A stretch of DNA of 64,000 bases from Ophioderma brevispina (lineage: Eukaryota > Echinodermata > Ophiuroidea > Amphilepidida > Ophiodermatidae): NCBI GenBank assembly GCA_023653785.1, contig JAMKCH010010201.1, positions 35,004-99,003 on the forward strand. Direction: 5' to 3'. The notes under the pieces were generated by a model. It was not told where the DNA came from, did not search any database, and worked only from the letters and a program-made list of their open reading frames with translations. This document shows, piece after piece, positions 12,291 through 25,482 of the stretch. Within the stretch, counting starts at the first letter, position 1, and every line of letters begins with the position of its first letter. The translations under genes were made by a program, and so were the position numbers.

Positions 12291-14021
12291 CTCTCCTTAA
12301 GCACCATTTGCACACTTAAAATCACGTTTGAGGGGTTCCTGTCAGGACGTACTCAATCCTTTTGTACGTGAGATTTGTTACAAATGTCTACTATATAGCT
12401 CCCGGGTTATTACATACCCGTTTTTATTACATATAATATGGGCCCCCTGGGTACGATGGACCCCCCCGCCCTTATAACTTTTAACTAGGATGGTGGGAGT
12501 GTCCCCTCCTATTGCAACTTGAAAGAACATCGTTCAATAACTGTATATAAGATATTAATGGAGGGAGTGTCCTGAAAGCCACGATAATTTTTAATACAAT
12601 TTCACAGTTTTCGTATTTTGTCAGTGACTTTTAAAACATCCATATTTCTTCCTTGAATAAGGCCTCGACGCATAACCCCGCAGCCGCGCCGCAAGTGGCT
12701 GTAAGCCGGCTACAACTACACGGGGATCCCGTCTGCTCATTCAGTCCACGGTAAGGGTATTTAGCCGTCTTACTATGTTTCATTTTGGTAACTTAGGACC
12801 CATCTTTTTCACATTCATGCGGGGACATTGATATTAATTATTAAAGAACAATATACAGATGTTGAATCTTAAAAGGAGTTTATTATGGGACTAACAGCCA
12901 ATTTTTTGGAAAAAATAAAATTTGATTACGTCACGGCATTGATGGTTTGTTTATTATTTTGCTTCGGGACCCATTCAGGTAACATGCGTACGTATCCCTA
13001 CATTGGAGAAAAAACAACCGATTATCGTCATCGTACGTCGGTTTTGAACTGTAGGGAAAAGGTAAATTTTGTACTGTTTAGACTAATATACGGTGTTTGA
13101 AAAAAAATAATAGCAACTTTGGGCAGAGGGTTCATATGTACAACCTTGATTTACATAGTCGGATTTAATATATATCGGTCGCCCGAGAGCACACGATATC
13201 GGATACCTGACACGTGACCTTTACCTGATAAGTGACCCAAATATTCATCTTCGTTACCGTTTATAACTACAATACGGCAAAGCAGCAAGCTTCTGTATCT
13301 CTGTTTCACAGCGGAATCGATCAAAATGTGAGACTATACATGTGTTCTGTACATGGGGGTAGGACACATCTGCTCGATTTGGCATTGGGGATTTACAAAC
13401 TGTAATTTGTGAAACTGCTACATGCATGACTATGGCAGTCTCGGTCCCAGTTACATTAAAAAATCATCTCTTAAACCTTGTTCAAAAGATCTTAGTATAT
13501 CATGAGAAATTAAAAAAAAACATATGAAGTTCACATCAATCATGCGTCTGTTAAATTACATGTGCATACCAAAACTCCATAAACTTCCCCTGCAAAAGTA
13601 ATCTCTATCAAACATTATACCCTTGAACATACGCGGCATGGCTACAGAGCTATGCGCTCTGTAGCATGCGCACCGATACACTCTAATTATCAAAACAGCC
13701 CTATTATAATTAGTATACACCCCAAAACCAATTGCACTCCTCGGTCTGGAGGTTGTTTCCATTTTCACATATAGTACATATTACCCATGCATCGTACATG
13801 TATCATCTTCCTAAATCTTGTTTATAAGTCCTTGAACACCTGTTCATATTGGCAGCTATGAAAGGAGATAATAAGCCTGAACGCATTGTACTTACCTTTC
13901 TTCCCCTCCCCATCCCCTCCCAATCAGTTTGAAACTAATATGTGCGAGATTGGCTCAAGTGGTCGTGCTTATGCAACATTGAGAATGAATGGTGCGGAAC
14001 CAAATCTGCACAAAGTGTTCC
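12291..14021. other. Intergenic stretch with a GC-rich patch and one hairpin
   Basis: No gene was recognised. A GC-rich island lies at ~12660-12760 in otherwise AT-rich DNA. A perfect 10-bp hairpin lies at 13641-13665. The small frames at 12885-13100 and 13556-13768 have no domains. Confidence 0.4.
13637..13669. repeat. Perfect 10-bp stem hairpin
   Basis: GCTACAGAGC (13641-13650), loop TATGC, then GCTCTGTAGC (13656-13665). Pairing can extend with a bulge into the flanking GCAT and ATGC. It is short and isolated, with no T tract to suggest an RNA polymerase III terminator. Confidence 0.7.
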
Positions 14022-14150
14022 AGAAAAAAAAAGAAAAGAAAAAAAAAAAAAAAAACAAAAAAAAAAAAAAAAAAGAGGAAAAAAAAAAAAGAAAAAAAAA
14101 AAACAAAAAAAAAAAACAAAAAAAAAAAAAAAAAAAAAAAAGAAAAAGTT
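14022..14150. repeat. Adenine-rich low-complexity tract
   Basis: The tract is almost entirely A, broken by single G and C bases. It yields lysine-rich spurious frames in all three plus-strand registers. It lies just before a LINE fragment but is not at that element's 3' end. Confidence 0.85.
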
Positions 14151-14199
14151 TTATATTTTTCTAAAAAAAAACTTTTGAACAGATTGTAGCTTACATCTA

Positions 14200-14480
14200 A
14201 TTAAGTTGGCGTTAGAATTATCGAAATTTCATGAGAGTCATTTCCATTATATTTACTTATTCACTATCTCGTCTTTATGGCTTTGAAAGGCAGAGAGTGG
14301 TCGTCATCCCTATATTGGTTCTGAGCTGTGGAAGTATTCTTCCGTTTTTACTCAATTGAATAAATCTGTTGTTTAGCTTGGCTTCCGAGTCACATTGTTA
14401 GTCAAGGCAATGAAAGTTGATGTATTGGCGAAAGAGCCCTTAATCTGATATAACAACATGAGATCCCCTTTACAGATTTT
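14200..14480 (+). pseudogene. Second RNase H fragment of the I-type LINE
   Basis: This piece aligns with 11630-11880: TATATTTAC and TTATTCACTA, CTTTATGGCTTTGAA, GGCAGAG, GAAGTATTCT, TCAATTGAA and TTGGCGAAAGAGCCCTTA appear in the same order. It encodes the end of the RNase H domain in broken frames. The sharp loss of similarity on both sides makes it a short fragment rather than a full copy. Confidence 0.75.
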
Positions 14481-16929
14481 AATACTTCAAAAATAGGTGG
14501 CAACTGATAATAATAAAATCATGCTTTGCACCAACTGTTGGAGCGTAGGCAGTTCAGGTTTTGATGGACAAGGGACTAATTTTATAGAGCATGTAAAATT
14601 GGTCATACTTACATTATACCCATAGTTATTGTTTAAAGGTGAACCAGTCCCTGGTGTATTCCTTGTGTTTGTTCTCTTCTGTGAAAACAGGTTTTACTCG
14701 ATGCATTGATTATATTATAGCGTCCCATATTTGAAAACATTTCAAGATATTAGGTCTCTTCAGGTGCTAAATTTCCTTAAAGAGGCTGATCTGTTTAAAT
14801 ATTTTGGACTTTTTAAAAAGTAATGACTAAAATTTACTAATGTGTATGTTTTATAAATGTTTTAATTTATTTTAAAGGTTTTGATGTATGTTTATCATTA
14901 ATGACACGATATGACAATTGTGTTGATTTGTCGTTAATTTTTAATACTCACTCCCTATCAAATTAAAAATGCTTGGATACTTTGTATGTGATCTTGGGTA
15001 ATATGGCCACCCTATATCCATGTAAAACTTTATGGGACGGGGCAATTATGGGACCACATGAGGTCCATATTACCCCGCCTCTATTGCAAATACGGGGTGG
15101 CCATATTGCCGACCATGGGGTAATACGGACCCTTTGCAAAAAAAGTTGAAAGTCCTCTATCTTTTATTTGGTTAGATATGAATGAATATCTTTTGGTCTG
15201 TTTGTACCCATGAACGAAAGCTTTCACGTGATATGAACAAGTGTTAAAGAATAGAGTAAAAATCTTGGAAATATGATCTTGCTTAGGGGTCCATTTCCCC
15301 ACTTTAACCCTAAATGATTGCTACCATGCAAAAATGTTTTTAAAACAATTTTGGAGGCTGAACTCTTTTCAAAATGCGCCACAAAAGGTATATTAAGGCC
15401 ATATGCAAGCACACGTTTTATGCATCATATCCACGTCCTTCTAAAATCACTAAAAGTTTTAGATTTTCACCAAATCAGAAAATTGAACTTGATTGTCACC
15501 ACAAATAAGCTTCTCATGCTTATGTAACTTTGTACAATTGATCTAACTGGTTCATTGGTTCCATTCATCCTCAACCACACGCAATAATGTATTGTGATTG
15601 TCATTGCCCTAGTGAATGGTAGCAGTGCATCAATTCCTTTGTCATTTGCAAGTAAAATTAACTTTAAAAACCACACAAGCTAACTTGCGATTTTTGGATG
15701 CAATTTACAGAATATTCAAACTTCTAATGAGTTTTAGGTCTGGGAATTGCGATTGCATAATATGTGCTGTATAGGGTCTCAATATTTTTCTTGCGAGACC
15801 CGCTTTAAGTTGAAAGTGTGATTTTTTTTTAATTATTGACTTATTTAATAAAGGAATGCACGTGGCAATTTGCACCCCTTTTCCACAACAACTCTTATGA
15901 ATACATTGCTCTAGCTTACGAGGTTGTCAGAATTAATAAAATAATCTCATTTCATTTTTAGCTCATTTTAAAAAAATATTTCTGGCAGTTTTCCTTAATT
16001 TAGGGCATTTTTCAAGATTTCTTGGTAATTTTTGTTTTGTTCAGATTATTAAAGCCAGACAACAACTCATTCTTTTATTTTAAAATTCCCGATTCGGATT
16101 TTCGTTACCACGGTACTCTCTAAAAATCTCTTTCGAGGATGATTCAAGGGACCAGTCTTAGTTGGAGTTCAATGTCCCTATTTTGAAGAGTAAGCTGTCA
16201 GTCTTCCACTCTTATGAGTGTGACAATTCGTCGATGAACAGTTATCATAAACAAAATCACTCTTTAAAGAGTACACTTTAAACCCTCCAACAAAAGACGG
16301 GTCCTTAGAGTCAGTCCTTGAAAGAGTGATTTTCACTCTTTTACATTTAGGAGTCTTATGCACTGTGCATAAATGTGTTACTGCCGAAAACAAACATTCC
16401 GATTCATCTCAAACTTTGGAATTAACATTTTAGGTGACTATCTCTGGGATGAATATTGTTAATGAACGATAAAAAGTTCACATCCTCTTATCTCTAATAG
16501 CTTCAAGCCACAGTCATCTTTGGGACAACTTTTCAGTTGCTCCGATTTCGAAAAGATGCAAACAATATTATTCGCCTGGTCCATCTATAACCAAGAACCA
16601 TTATTAGATGTGTGGACACTTCCAGTGTGTTTTCTTTTAGAACAAATATGGCCCCCGTTTAATGAAGAGTAAAAACTATAGCACGAAATGTAATGAACAC
16701 CAATTTGCCAATTTTTTATAGGATTATTTGGTACATTTTTACCTTGCAGACCCAGAAGGAACTTAAGGTGAAGATCCTAATCAAAATGTTTTTTTTCCTA
16801 AAAATCCCATTTCCAGCTTTGGCATTTTTTTGACCGCCATCTTTATTACATATTTCTTAAACATACTACTTCCACATACTTACAATGGCCTTATAACTAT
16901 TAAGTGTTTTTCTTTATATATTAAGCAAT
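14481..16929. other. Intergenic stretch with one hairpin and a possible old MITE
   Basis: No gene was recognised. A hairpin lies at 14993-15115. At ~16045-16470 a TTAAAGCCAGAC-like left end, a TTCGTTACCACGGTACT segment and TTTTAGGTGACTATCTC resemble a very diverged copy of the TTAA MITE found at 25483, 33887, 49868 and 54895, but the match is weak. Confidence 0.35.
14993..15115. repeat. Imperfect inverted repeat around GGTAATATGGCCACC
   Basis: The left arm GGGTAATATGGCCACCC (from ~14996) pairs with GGGGTGGCCATATTGCC (ending ~15111). About 70 bases separate the arms and contain a further partial palindrome. It may be a small foldback element; no target duplication was seen. Confidence 0.55.
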
Positions 16930-19900
16930 AGCAATATACCTTGCAAACGAATTTCTTAATAGTCAATCAAAAAGTAAATGCCAGTTTTGCCATATCTTAT
17001 AGAACTTGGGAAGATTCATGTTACTCCTGCCTGATATTTCACAATTATAGTAATGTTGAATTGCTTTTTAAAATTCTATCTTGGGGAGCTTTTCCACAAT
17101 ATTTGCTCTATAAAGATCATATTTGCAATGAACCAAAATTATGTAAAGAAGTATCGTGCCTGAAGTACCAAAAAGACTTTCCTTTGCTCCCATACCATTT
17201 CAAACCATTAAATCCCTTCAACCAACCTTTAAATTCAACCCAAAAGTTCCTAAGAGGGTACAATCAACGAATATATGCTTGAATTGCTTTCTGGTTTACC
17301 TTGCTGATTTACAGAGTCATTGTCTTTTAATCCTATTTCAACCATTAGAGTATTTGTTGCTAAGATTATTTGGTTTATTCTATACTGAAACCACTCAGTT
17401 TTGTGTCCACTGAAATTAAAATTAAAGCACAAAGTTTCTTTCCATTCATATTTTCTATAGCAAAATCTACTTCCCTTTGTTAACTTTTTCATTCCTTTTT
17501 TATTTTGCACAAAATGTCATAAAACAATTTACAACCCTTACTTTGTTTAAAGAGAATTTCAAAGGGAAGTTTACTTGGCGAAAACAGGGTAGGTTATTTT
17601 GGAGATGAGTTCTCTACTGAAAACAACATTTTGACCTAAAAAAAAATTTGCGTAATTATACCGTTTATATTCTAAAAAAAAATTGTTTAAATTATAAGTA
17701 TGACAATTCATCATATGCACATAAATACCCATTTTGAATTCAGTAAGTCATTAATGAATAACACTCCCTTCTTCCTCCAATGAGTATCGTTTCCGATTTC
17801 CCACCGATCTTTATTTTATCTTTCCCAATAAGTACTGCCTTGCTATGCGGTTAAAATCCATGTTAGTGTCATTCACAATGTTAGAAAGAAGACCAGCAAA
17901 ACAGCGTGTCATACCAGAACTTATTTTGATAGTATTTTTTAGCTCATAAAACGTGATTGACCAAAAGATTGATATCTTCGCCTGTTAAGCCATGCACATA
18001 TAAAATACCTGACCCATTTATATCACTCAAAGCATCAAGCCTGCCCCGAATTTCCCTCCATTATCTTCAAGCTTTATATGATTTCCACATAGGCATCTTA
18101 ACTCCACCATCCTCATATTTTGAACAAACTGGACTCTTTTAATGCATCAGGCTTATCACCCCACACAAATTGATAACTCTTTGTTTCTGTTTTTATAAAT
18201 CTTTACTTGGATTGGGCAGCATCTGTGCCATTAACCTATTTTGGCAGAACTAGAGACTTATACAACGACAACCTTTCCCAAAACTGTTAATTTCGTTTCT
18301 TCAGATGATAACAAATTTCTTCATCGATATGAATGAGTTCTATAATTTCTTTTTTACCATATCACGAATTTGTACTAAACGCCACACTAAAAAGTCAAAT
18401 CTACCATCAAATTCCATTTAACTTAAGATTAGTACAGATTTTTACCTGTCTACCTTTCCATGACCCAATCCAAACTGCACTGTTTTATCAATATTACTTT
18501 TCATGACGGACATTCCCGGAACATGTCAAGCGTTTCTAAGCTCTTTTCAAGGACTTTTCAGTGCCATCCAAAATCAGGGTCGTGTCATCTGTCATAATTG
18601 AGTAATTTTTAAAATTTAAATCATGATTGACAACATGTAATATCTTTATTGCCCGTATCATAGAAGCCAGAAATCTCGGCACAAGAACAAATATATAAGA
18701 CACTGGGTCACCCTGCCGGCAACTCGCAAAATTTGAAAAGGTTTGGAAATATTGCCGTTCACAATGACCGATGAAAAAGCATTTGCATACAAGGCCTCAA
18801 ACCATCTACTATGTCCGCTCCAAAGTAATCTTTGAGGGTTTTCAAAATAAACTTATAGACACTGGTGTCAAATGCTTTCTCAAAATCGATCTGTAATAAT
18901 AACCAGATATTTGATTCAACTTCTGTATCGTTTTTCACAAGTCAAAAATTAATCGAATGTTTTCACACACGATAATCTGGTTTGGGACAAAACCAGTTTG
19001 ATCTTCTGCAATTAAAAGATGCAAAACAAGATTAATGCGATTGGCGATACACGCAGATGTCAATTTGTACGACCGTGGCATAAGGATATAGGCCTCCAAT
19101 TTTTAACAAAATGACGGGTTTTTTCACCTTTGGGCAAAAGAGTAATCTAGCCTGTCTTTTAACCTTTTATTAGAGATCCTTTTCTGAAACCTTCATTCAA
19201 TGAAAAGAAGAAAGACTGACATAGTCTGTCCAAAGTCTGGTAACAAAAACCCCTCTGCCGTGAAACCGTCCGGCCCTGGACTCTTATTATTATTCCTATT
19301 TTTCAGGGCGCATGAAAGTTCAGACATACGAATTTCACCTTCTAACTTATCAGATTGATTGCAGTAAGTTAGGAACATATGTATATCGTCAAATGTTAAA
19401 TTACCTGATTTACCATTTTCCTTATATAATTTTTCATAAAAAGATACAACTTCCCTTTCAATATCTTCTGAGAGGTACATGGAAGGATCACTTTTAATTA
19501 ACTTCGTCATTTGCTTACTCAATTCTCTTTTCGAGGTTAAGAAAGTATTTTTGTGGGTTTTTCTCCTTCTTCTATCCATTTAGCTTTTGTTCCTGACGAA
19601 ACAACCTGTAATCTTTTATTGCTTCGATTTTTTTTTTCCAATTCATTTTTTGCCTCATTTAACGAATCCAATATCGTTTGGCATTTGGATTTGTAATAGT
19701 GCTTCTTCTAGATTTTTCCAACGTTATAAGTTTTTCCCAAAGAATCTTCAGTATGATCCAGATTTTTCTTCCTTCTAGAGGAATAAGCCAAGTTGCCACC
19801 TCTTATTCCAACACAATTTACCCTTTTTCAAAAAACAACTGACATCAATTGTAAACTCCAATTCATTTGGATCAACATTTTAATATTATCCTATCATAGG

Positions 19901-20720
19901 AGAAGCGCAGAATCTGTTCACTTTCTTCAACAGTCTTGAGCAACCTTTTATATATTCTTCATCCTCTATAAGTCTTATTAAACTTTCATGTACCCCTAGC
20001 CTCTTTTTTATATCAGTTACCTATCATGTAACACCATGAGTACAATGAGTGGTCAGACCTATATCAGGGTAAAATAGCCGCATAGTCTATTAAGTTCATT
20101 ATTTCAGACGAAATTAAGAAAAAATCCAAACGGGCTTGCTTAATAGGATTATATTTTCGCCATGTAAAACGCTTCAGGTCAGGATTCAAAATTCTCCAGG
20201 GATCACTTAATTCAAGGTCACTTTCATCGTAAAACATCTCTTTGCATTTGATTATTGATATGCAAATAGTTAAATGTGTCCAATATGTGTTCTGAACTAA
20301 GTAAGATCGCCACATATAATACACTGACATCCCAAATCTTTCAACAACCTTGTTGGTTATTTTCATAAAAGTCTGGTTCATCATCATTTGGACCATATAA
20401 AGTTACTAAGGTGATTTCCATAGACATTATACTGAACATCAGAATAATCCATTTCCCCCCTGATCACGCGCAATGTTACGAATTTTAAAATCAAAGTTGT
20501 TATTTACTAGGATGGCCACACCGCTGGAAATTCGCTGTTCCTGCTATCTATGCCTCATCCCCTTTGCCAACCTGATTTAATCTCCCACGATTGGCGCCAC
20601 AGTGAACATCTTGGAGACATAAATTGAAAACCTTTTCCTTCTTAAATAATTGAAAACATACGCTCTTAACGTTATCATTTAAGCTCTACAATTAATGGAA
20701 CATATTTTGACCGAAACTTT
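16930..20720 (-). pseudogene. Tx1/L1-like LINE ORF2 remnant (EN plus RT)
   Basis: On the minus strand, read from 20720 down, the parts of an L1-superfamily ORF2 appear in order but with stops and frameshifts. The AP-endonuclease starts with INCRA (~20690), then LYGPNDDEPDF (~20400), DPWRILNPDLKRFTW (~20200) and IKQARLDFFLIS (~20120). The linker and RT start lie in the open frame 19193-19579 with NNKSPGPDGFTAE. Below it are NWRPISL (~19100), a damaged palm where LIDFEKAFD is expected (~18890), NGNISKPFQI (~18750) and MTDDTTLIL (~18590) at the catalytic Asp-Asp site. A C-terminal HIFVDCTLLGTF (~17270) and FYKIWQNWH (~16990) end it. EN nicks target DNA and RT copies the RNA there. This copy is dead; no ORF1 was recognised upstream. 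Confidence 0.88.
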
Positions 20721-20846
20721 CCCATTTTTGACTATAAGGAATAAGCATGTCAGTAGATAGTTGCCATTATTTGAATAAAAAACATGTTCATAGCTATTAA
20801 AATGCTGTCTTTTCAATAACACGTAATAACAATCAATTTACGGAGA

Positions 20847-20849
<3 letters not shown>

Positions 20850-20898
<49 letters not shown>
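20850..20898. repeat. Uninterrupted A(49) run
   Basis: A run of A from 20850 to 20898. It lies ~130 bases outside the 5' end of the minus-strand LINE, so it cannot be that element's poly(A) tail, which would read as T on the plus strand at the other end. Confidence 0.95.
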
Positions 20899-20899
<1 letters not shown>

Positions 20900-22218
20900 A
20901 TTTTCTCTGTTTCCTACACACAACAATAATACATATAAATGCCTAAATAATACATACCGTTTTTACAAATCCTCCATAAACAAAGCAGACGGACCAACTA
21001 ATAAAAGACAAAAAAAAAGAATAGACCCATATAATCAGAAAAAGAAACTTAAATCAGTTTTAGTCATCTCCAACCAACACCATTGCTGAAACAAAATAAC
21101 TAGCGATGCTTGAGTGATATAGTAATCGCCCTACATTATCTCTTTACTCGTTATCACCATCACTGTTATTATTTAACAGACGTAAATTACCGGACAAGGA
21201 AATCGTTCTAAAACACATAATCAAAAAATTACAATTATTCCCACAATTATTTTCCATGTTTTTCACAGGAATAATAGATAATATTTTGTATTTCTTTGGT
21301 ATCCATCTACAGGTGGCATCACGTATTCAACACATTCTTGCCTCACCTATATGATCTCTACAGATCTTAACAAAAGTCGATACACTGTAAAAAACAAGTG
21401 TCCGGTCCTGCAACAGTCACCAAACACCCATACCCGCTCAACTCCCCGGCCAAAAAGTGGGCACTTTCTCGAACCACCGCTCCTACAAATCACCAAAAAG
21501 CACCGAAACCCAGCGCCGCCCCTCCCACTTCTAAATCAGAGCAATGTCCAACGTGAACGCCTTAACGCGTTTAAAACAATATTATCCTAAGTGCAGTTTT
21601 ATGATTTTCAATCATGAAAAATCCAAAAATGCCAATTACCATATTTTAATAATGTTTGTTTTCTTAGCGACACGTTTAGTCTTGGTTACAGGTACTTTGC
21701 AAACACAAATTAAATAAAAAACACTTTGCCAATCACAACCGCTTTTACATAGTTGTTAGGGAAAGTAGTGTAACAGCTGCATGAAAACTTATAACTGACT
21801 AGTCTAGTCTAGTTTTTGATGCACAATATCTCCAGTTTAGTTCAATTAAAAAAACATTTGGCAGAGTTGTTCGTTAGATGATTCTGCTTATACTGACATT
21901 TTTAAAATAATTTTTAATAGTCTACACTGATTTGGGGGTTATTAGCATTGCACATATTAATGAGCTGTGAAATTCATGTAATTTGCATATTTTTGAAAAC
22001 CTTTCATAATTAAAAAAAAATAAAAATGTCAGTACAAGCAAAATTGTTTAATTATCCTAATTACCAAGTTTCATATTAATAGGTGGTAGACTTTGGTCAG
22101 GGAGCGCATCAAATTTCCTCAAAATGTCCACCATTGGCGGCCATATTGGATCCCTCATTTGTATAATTTATGCGAAAAGTGTCAGATTGCAGGTAATTCC
22201 CCATATACTGTAATATTA
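20899..22218. other. Intergenic stretch, nothing bounded
   Basis: No gene was recognised. The Pro-rich 79-codon frame at 21351-21590 has no domain. A CACTGTAAAAAACAAGTG string at ~21383 resembles the ends of the CACTG MITE family but no matching right end was found. Confidence 0.4.
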
Positions 22219-23162
22219 CACTGCAAAAAACAGTGTTTAGAAACGTGGTGCAAATTAGTGTTTAGAGATTTGACATGTTTGATTCCTAAACACTTGCCAT
22301 CAAATGTATAAACACCTAATGTCAAATCCCTAAAAATGTTTAGATTTTAAACATGTTTAGATATAAGGGCCCGTATTCTCAAACGATGTTTAACGCTAAT
22401 CACTGGTTAAATCGCAATTTAAATTTTAGCCGAACATCGTTAACATGCCTAAAACGTTGTTAAACTTAGACTTGGTCCGGGGGTAGTTTAAGGCGTGTTT
22501 AACTTCACGTTTTCATCAAATGCCTGATATTTTCAGCTCTATGTGATACCAGTTACCTCCTTTATTTCTCTTATCTTTCTTTTCCGAGTCCTCAGTTCAT
22601 TTCTTCTCGTCCATTTTCCTTTGCTTCTATTTTCATGCTCGTGTTTATCTGTTATAGTATTGAATGATAGCAAGTGCGGCACAACGACATAAAACAGTTT
22701 TAAATAGGCCCGGGCTTTTGTCTCCACCATTCAACAAATTCTAAAGCTCCTTGCGTAACGCCACATTCTTGAAATTTGACCCGTTGGCTTTATGGTTACA
22801 TTTACAACTACGGGAGGCATTGTCTGGCATATAAACATTGTTCACGCTTACGTAATGATATAGGCGAGATAATTTCCAAGTTCGGGTGGATTGATATTTA
22901 CGGCGTTGAAATACAGGGTGTTGAAATACAGTGGTTAGCTAAACGACTTGTTACAATATTTAATTGCAAATCTGCAGTTTTTTTAAACAGTGCGTTAGCT
23001 AACCACAGTTTAGCCTAACCACCGTTTTATTTTCAAACATCGTTTTGAGACTACGGCCCCAATATCGTTTAGATGTTAAACAGACCTTTCAAAATGTTTA
23101 GACACGCGGTCAAATATAGTGTTTAGAAAAGTGTTTTAAGTTTCTAAACACTGTTTTTCAGT
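22219..23162. mobile_element. CACTG-terminal MITE, split by a nested element
   Basis: The left end reads CACTGCAAAAAACAGTG and the right end CACTGTTTTTCAGTC, an inverted repeat. The outer ~150 bases on the left carry repeated GTGTTTAG and TTTGACAT motifs that match the compact copy at 24927-25111. The middle (22367-23060) is foreign and has its own inverted termini. Without it the element would be about 250 bp. Superfamily unknown. Confidence 0.7.
22367..23060. mobile_element. ~694-bp non-autonomous transposon nested in a MITE
   Basis: The left end GGGCCCGTATTCTCAAACGA and the right end, complemented, GGGGCCGTAGTCTCAAAACG form terminal inverted repeats of about 26 bp, continuing GATGTTTA and GATGTTTG. 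The termini recall PIF/Harbinger-like elements, but a TWA duplication is not clear. No transposase frame is present. Confidence 0.7.
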
Positions 23163-24538
23163 CGATTCATAAAAGACATGAAAACTGTTTAAATTAAGAA
23201 TTAGTTGATTAGGATCTTTTCTACCTAAGGTAATAACTGTTTAAAAACATTTATCACTGAGACTATTTAGCTATTGTCCGTAGATAAGACAAACCATACA
23301 TTATCTTATTCCTTGTAATCTGGCAAACACGTTGGAGAACGAATCAGCTATATTTGATCATTTTGAAATTTTACACCTGTATAAACGGCCCTCCCTTGTG
23401 CATACTCCACCCTTTCTACCAACGAATATCCTATGACTGTTTCTAAGAACAATATTACATTGTTTTTTAAATTGTAATGGCTGAGATAAGCCTTGATTTT
23501 CTTAAATGGCCCCGATTTTCCGTTTGATCAAACGACCTTGACCCCATAACCCTTTTGAAGTTTCAATGACGCCTATATTTCAATCCGTTTTGATATAAGC
23601 ACTAAAAACGTGATTTTGTAGGCCCATAAAATACTACATGTATGTAAGAATAATATTGGTCGACCAAAACGGGACACGTTCTTGCTCATAACATTCAAAC
23701 CAAACAATTTCAGCGCTAAGATTTCACAGGGTAAATGAGAAAATAGTCCGACGCCAGAATTTAGCCCACTTCCGGTGAAATCGTGGGGGTCCTTGGGACA
23801 AAGCTATTCGCGATCGGACCATGGCCCTTTAGTTTTACTAGCCTTCTGTGATTGTCCATTATCACTGTGACTAACTCATCGTGACACCAATATTTACTCT
23901 ATCCTTCAGCATTGTTTCTGTCATGCTGCCTGTTTCTGTCAGGCTCGGCCCATTGCCGAAAAGGAAGGACTAGCGTCCGGAAGGGCATCTGGTCATTTAC
24001 TTTTTGCTCCACTAAATCCTCGTATGGCGACAGTTTTGCTGCTCCTCATCGGGTTTCCTTAGATACCCGATGGGGATAACCGATCAGCCACCGACAACTC
24101 GACCCTGGGACAGTTTACCAGGATACCAGTAGCAGACCCTCAAAGAAAATTTGACCTGACTCAAAACACCCTTTGATTTCATTTTAGCAAAATGTATTTG
24201 GATACAAATCTTTTTTTTATAAACACCTTTGTTGTGGTCACGCTTGATTAAAAGACAACTATCTCTATATTACAGAGCACCCATAGGACCGGTTTGTATA
24301 CTCCATACTTGATATTGAATATTCAATGGCGAATCCTTTTTGTGACGTCAAAGCTACTCGACGTGAGATAAAAGAATAAAGTGGCAAACGATATATTATG
24401 GGAGATATTTCAACTATTGGCAATTTAAACAATACTAGACTATTAATAATACTTGACGTTGACAAAAAGCGCTGCCTGTCAATGCTTGAATATACCCTGC
24501 TTGAGAATTTTGCAGATATTTATATCACCTGAGAATAG
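23163..24538. other. Intergenic stretch with a possible LINE tail
   Basis: No gene was recognised. At ~23950-24110 the string GGAAGGACTAGCGTCCGGAA, followed by GGGCATCTGG, resembles the 3' region of RTE-type LINEs in other animals. This rests on memory of a short motif and is weak. Confidence 0.35.
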
Positions 24539-24926
24539 TAACGACCTTTAGCTATGAGGTTTATGCGGATCCAGGGGTTCGTTCGCGAAAGCAGTCGTAA
24601 GACTTAGGTAGCCCTAGTTGCGACGTACGTTACTACTAAGATTTTTTCGCGTTCGTGAAGGCTACGTGTGTCTTATGAGTAAGCCAGATTTACGATTAAA
24701 ACTACGTGTGGTCACGAGTACACGTAACACACTCGTAGTGTGTAGAAAGTGGACGGATCGGTCCGCTGTTCGCATTCCATCCATCTTGTTAGCAATCTAT
24801 TATGGTAACAGCATTTATTATTACAGAAAATGAAGGAAGAAACAGTCCTAAACGAAAAATAAGATATTATAACAACCCCCTTAAATCAATATTTCAGACC
24901 GACCAGGAGTGTCGTTGATGCATGTA

Positions 24927-25111
24927 CACTGCAAAAACAGTGATTTTGCACCACGTTTCTAAATATTTTGAAATATCTGTTTAAAATCTAAACATGTTTA
25001 GGCATTTGACATTAGGTGTTTAGACATTTGACACTAAGTGTTTAGAGATTTGACTTGTTTAATACCTAAACACTAAATTGCACCATATTCCTAAGCACTG
25101 TTTTTGCAGCG
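24927..25111. mobile_element. 185-bp CACTG-terminal MITE (compact copy)
   Basis: Left end CACTGCAAAAACAGTG; right end CACTGTTTTTGCAGCG. The inverted similarity continues for about 45 bp through GGTGCAA and TAGTGTTTAG. Internal GTGTTTAGA and TTTGACA motifs repeat. It is absent from the sister transposon at 54147-55896, so it was inserted after the two copies separated. Confidence 0.8.
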
Positions 25112-25482
25112 TTGAGTCTTGCCCAACTTGAAATCGAGGGCTTATAAAATTAAATAAAGGCAACAAAAATTATTTCTAGAAGACTGCATTAGGTTACGCC
25201 AAAGTGACTAGTAGCATCTTTAAATCATCGTAATTGCGCAATTGAAGCAAAATCGGTGCATAAATTAACAAAAACAGATTAAACATGTTAAAGTTAATAA
25301 TCATATCATTTTCTTCTGTAAGCATGTCCATCAAAATGGCCTGCATCCATTTCCACACAGATTGGCTCATCTATTCATGTCACGCACAGAAAAAAATAAG
25401 GAAAGAAAAGGGAAAAAGAAAGAAAAGAAAAGAATGAAAGAAAGGAAGCTATACAAATATGAATCATCCTCTGATCTAGTTC

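Noticed and set aside
13886..14189. Three overlapping lysine-rich open frames
   Set aside because: They are translations of an adenine-rich tract in all three registers, not proteins.
20850..20898. Poly(A) tail of the adjacent LINE
   Set aside because: The LINE is on the minus strand and ends near 16930; the A run is outside its 5' end.
21351..21590. LINE ORF1 upstream of the Tx1/L1-like element
   Set aside because: The frame is on the wrong strand and shows no coiled coil, RRM or zinc knuckle.
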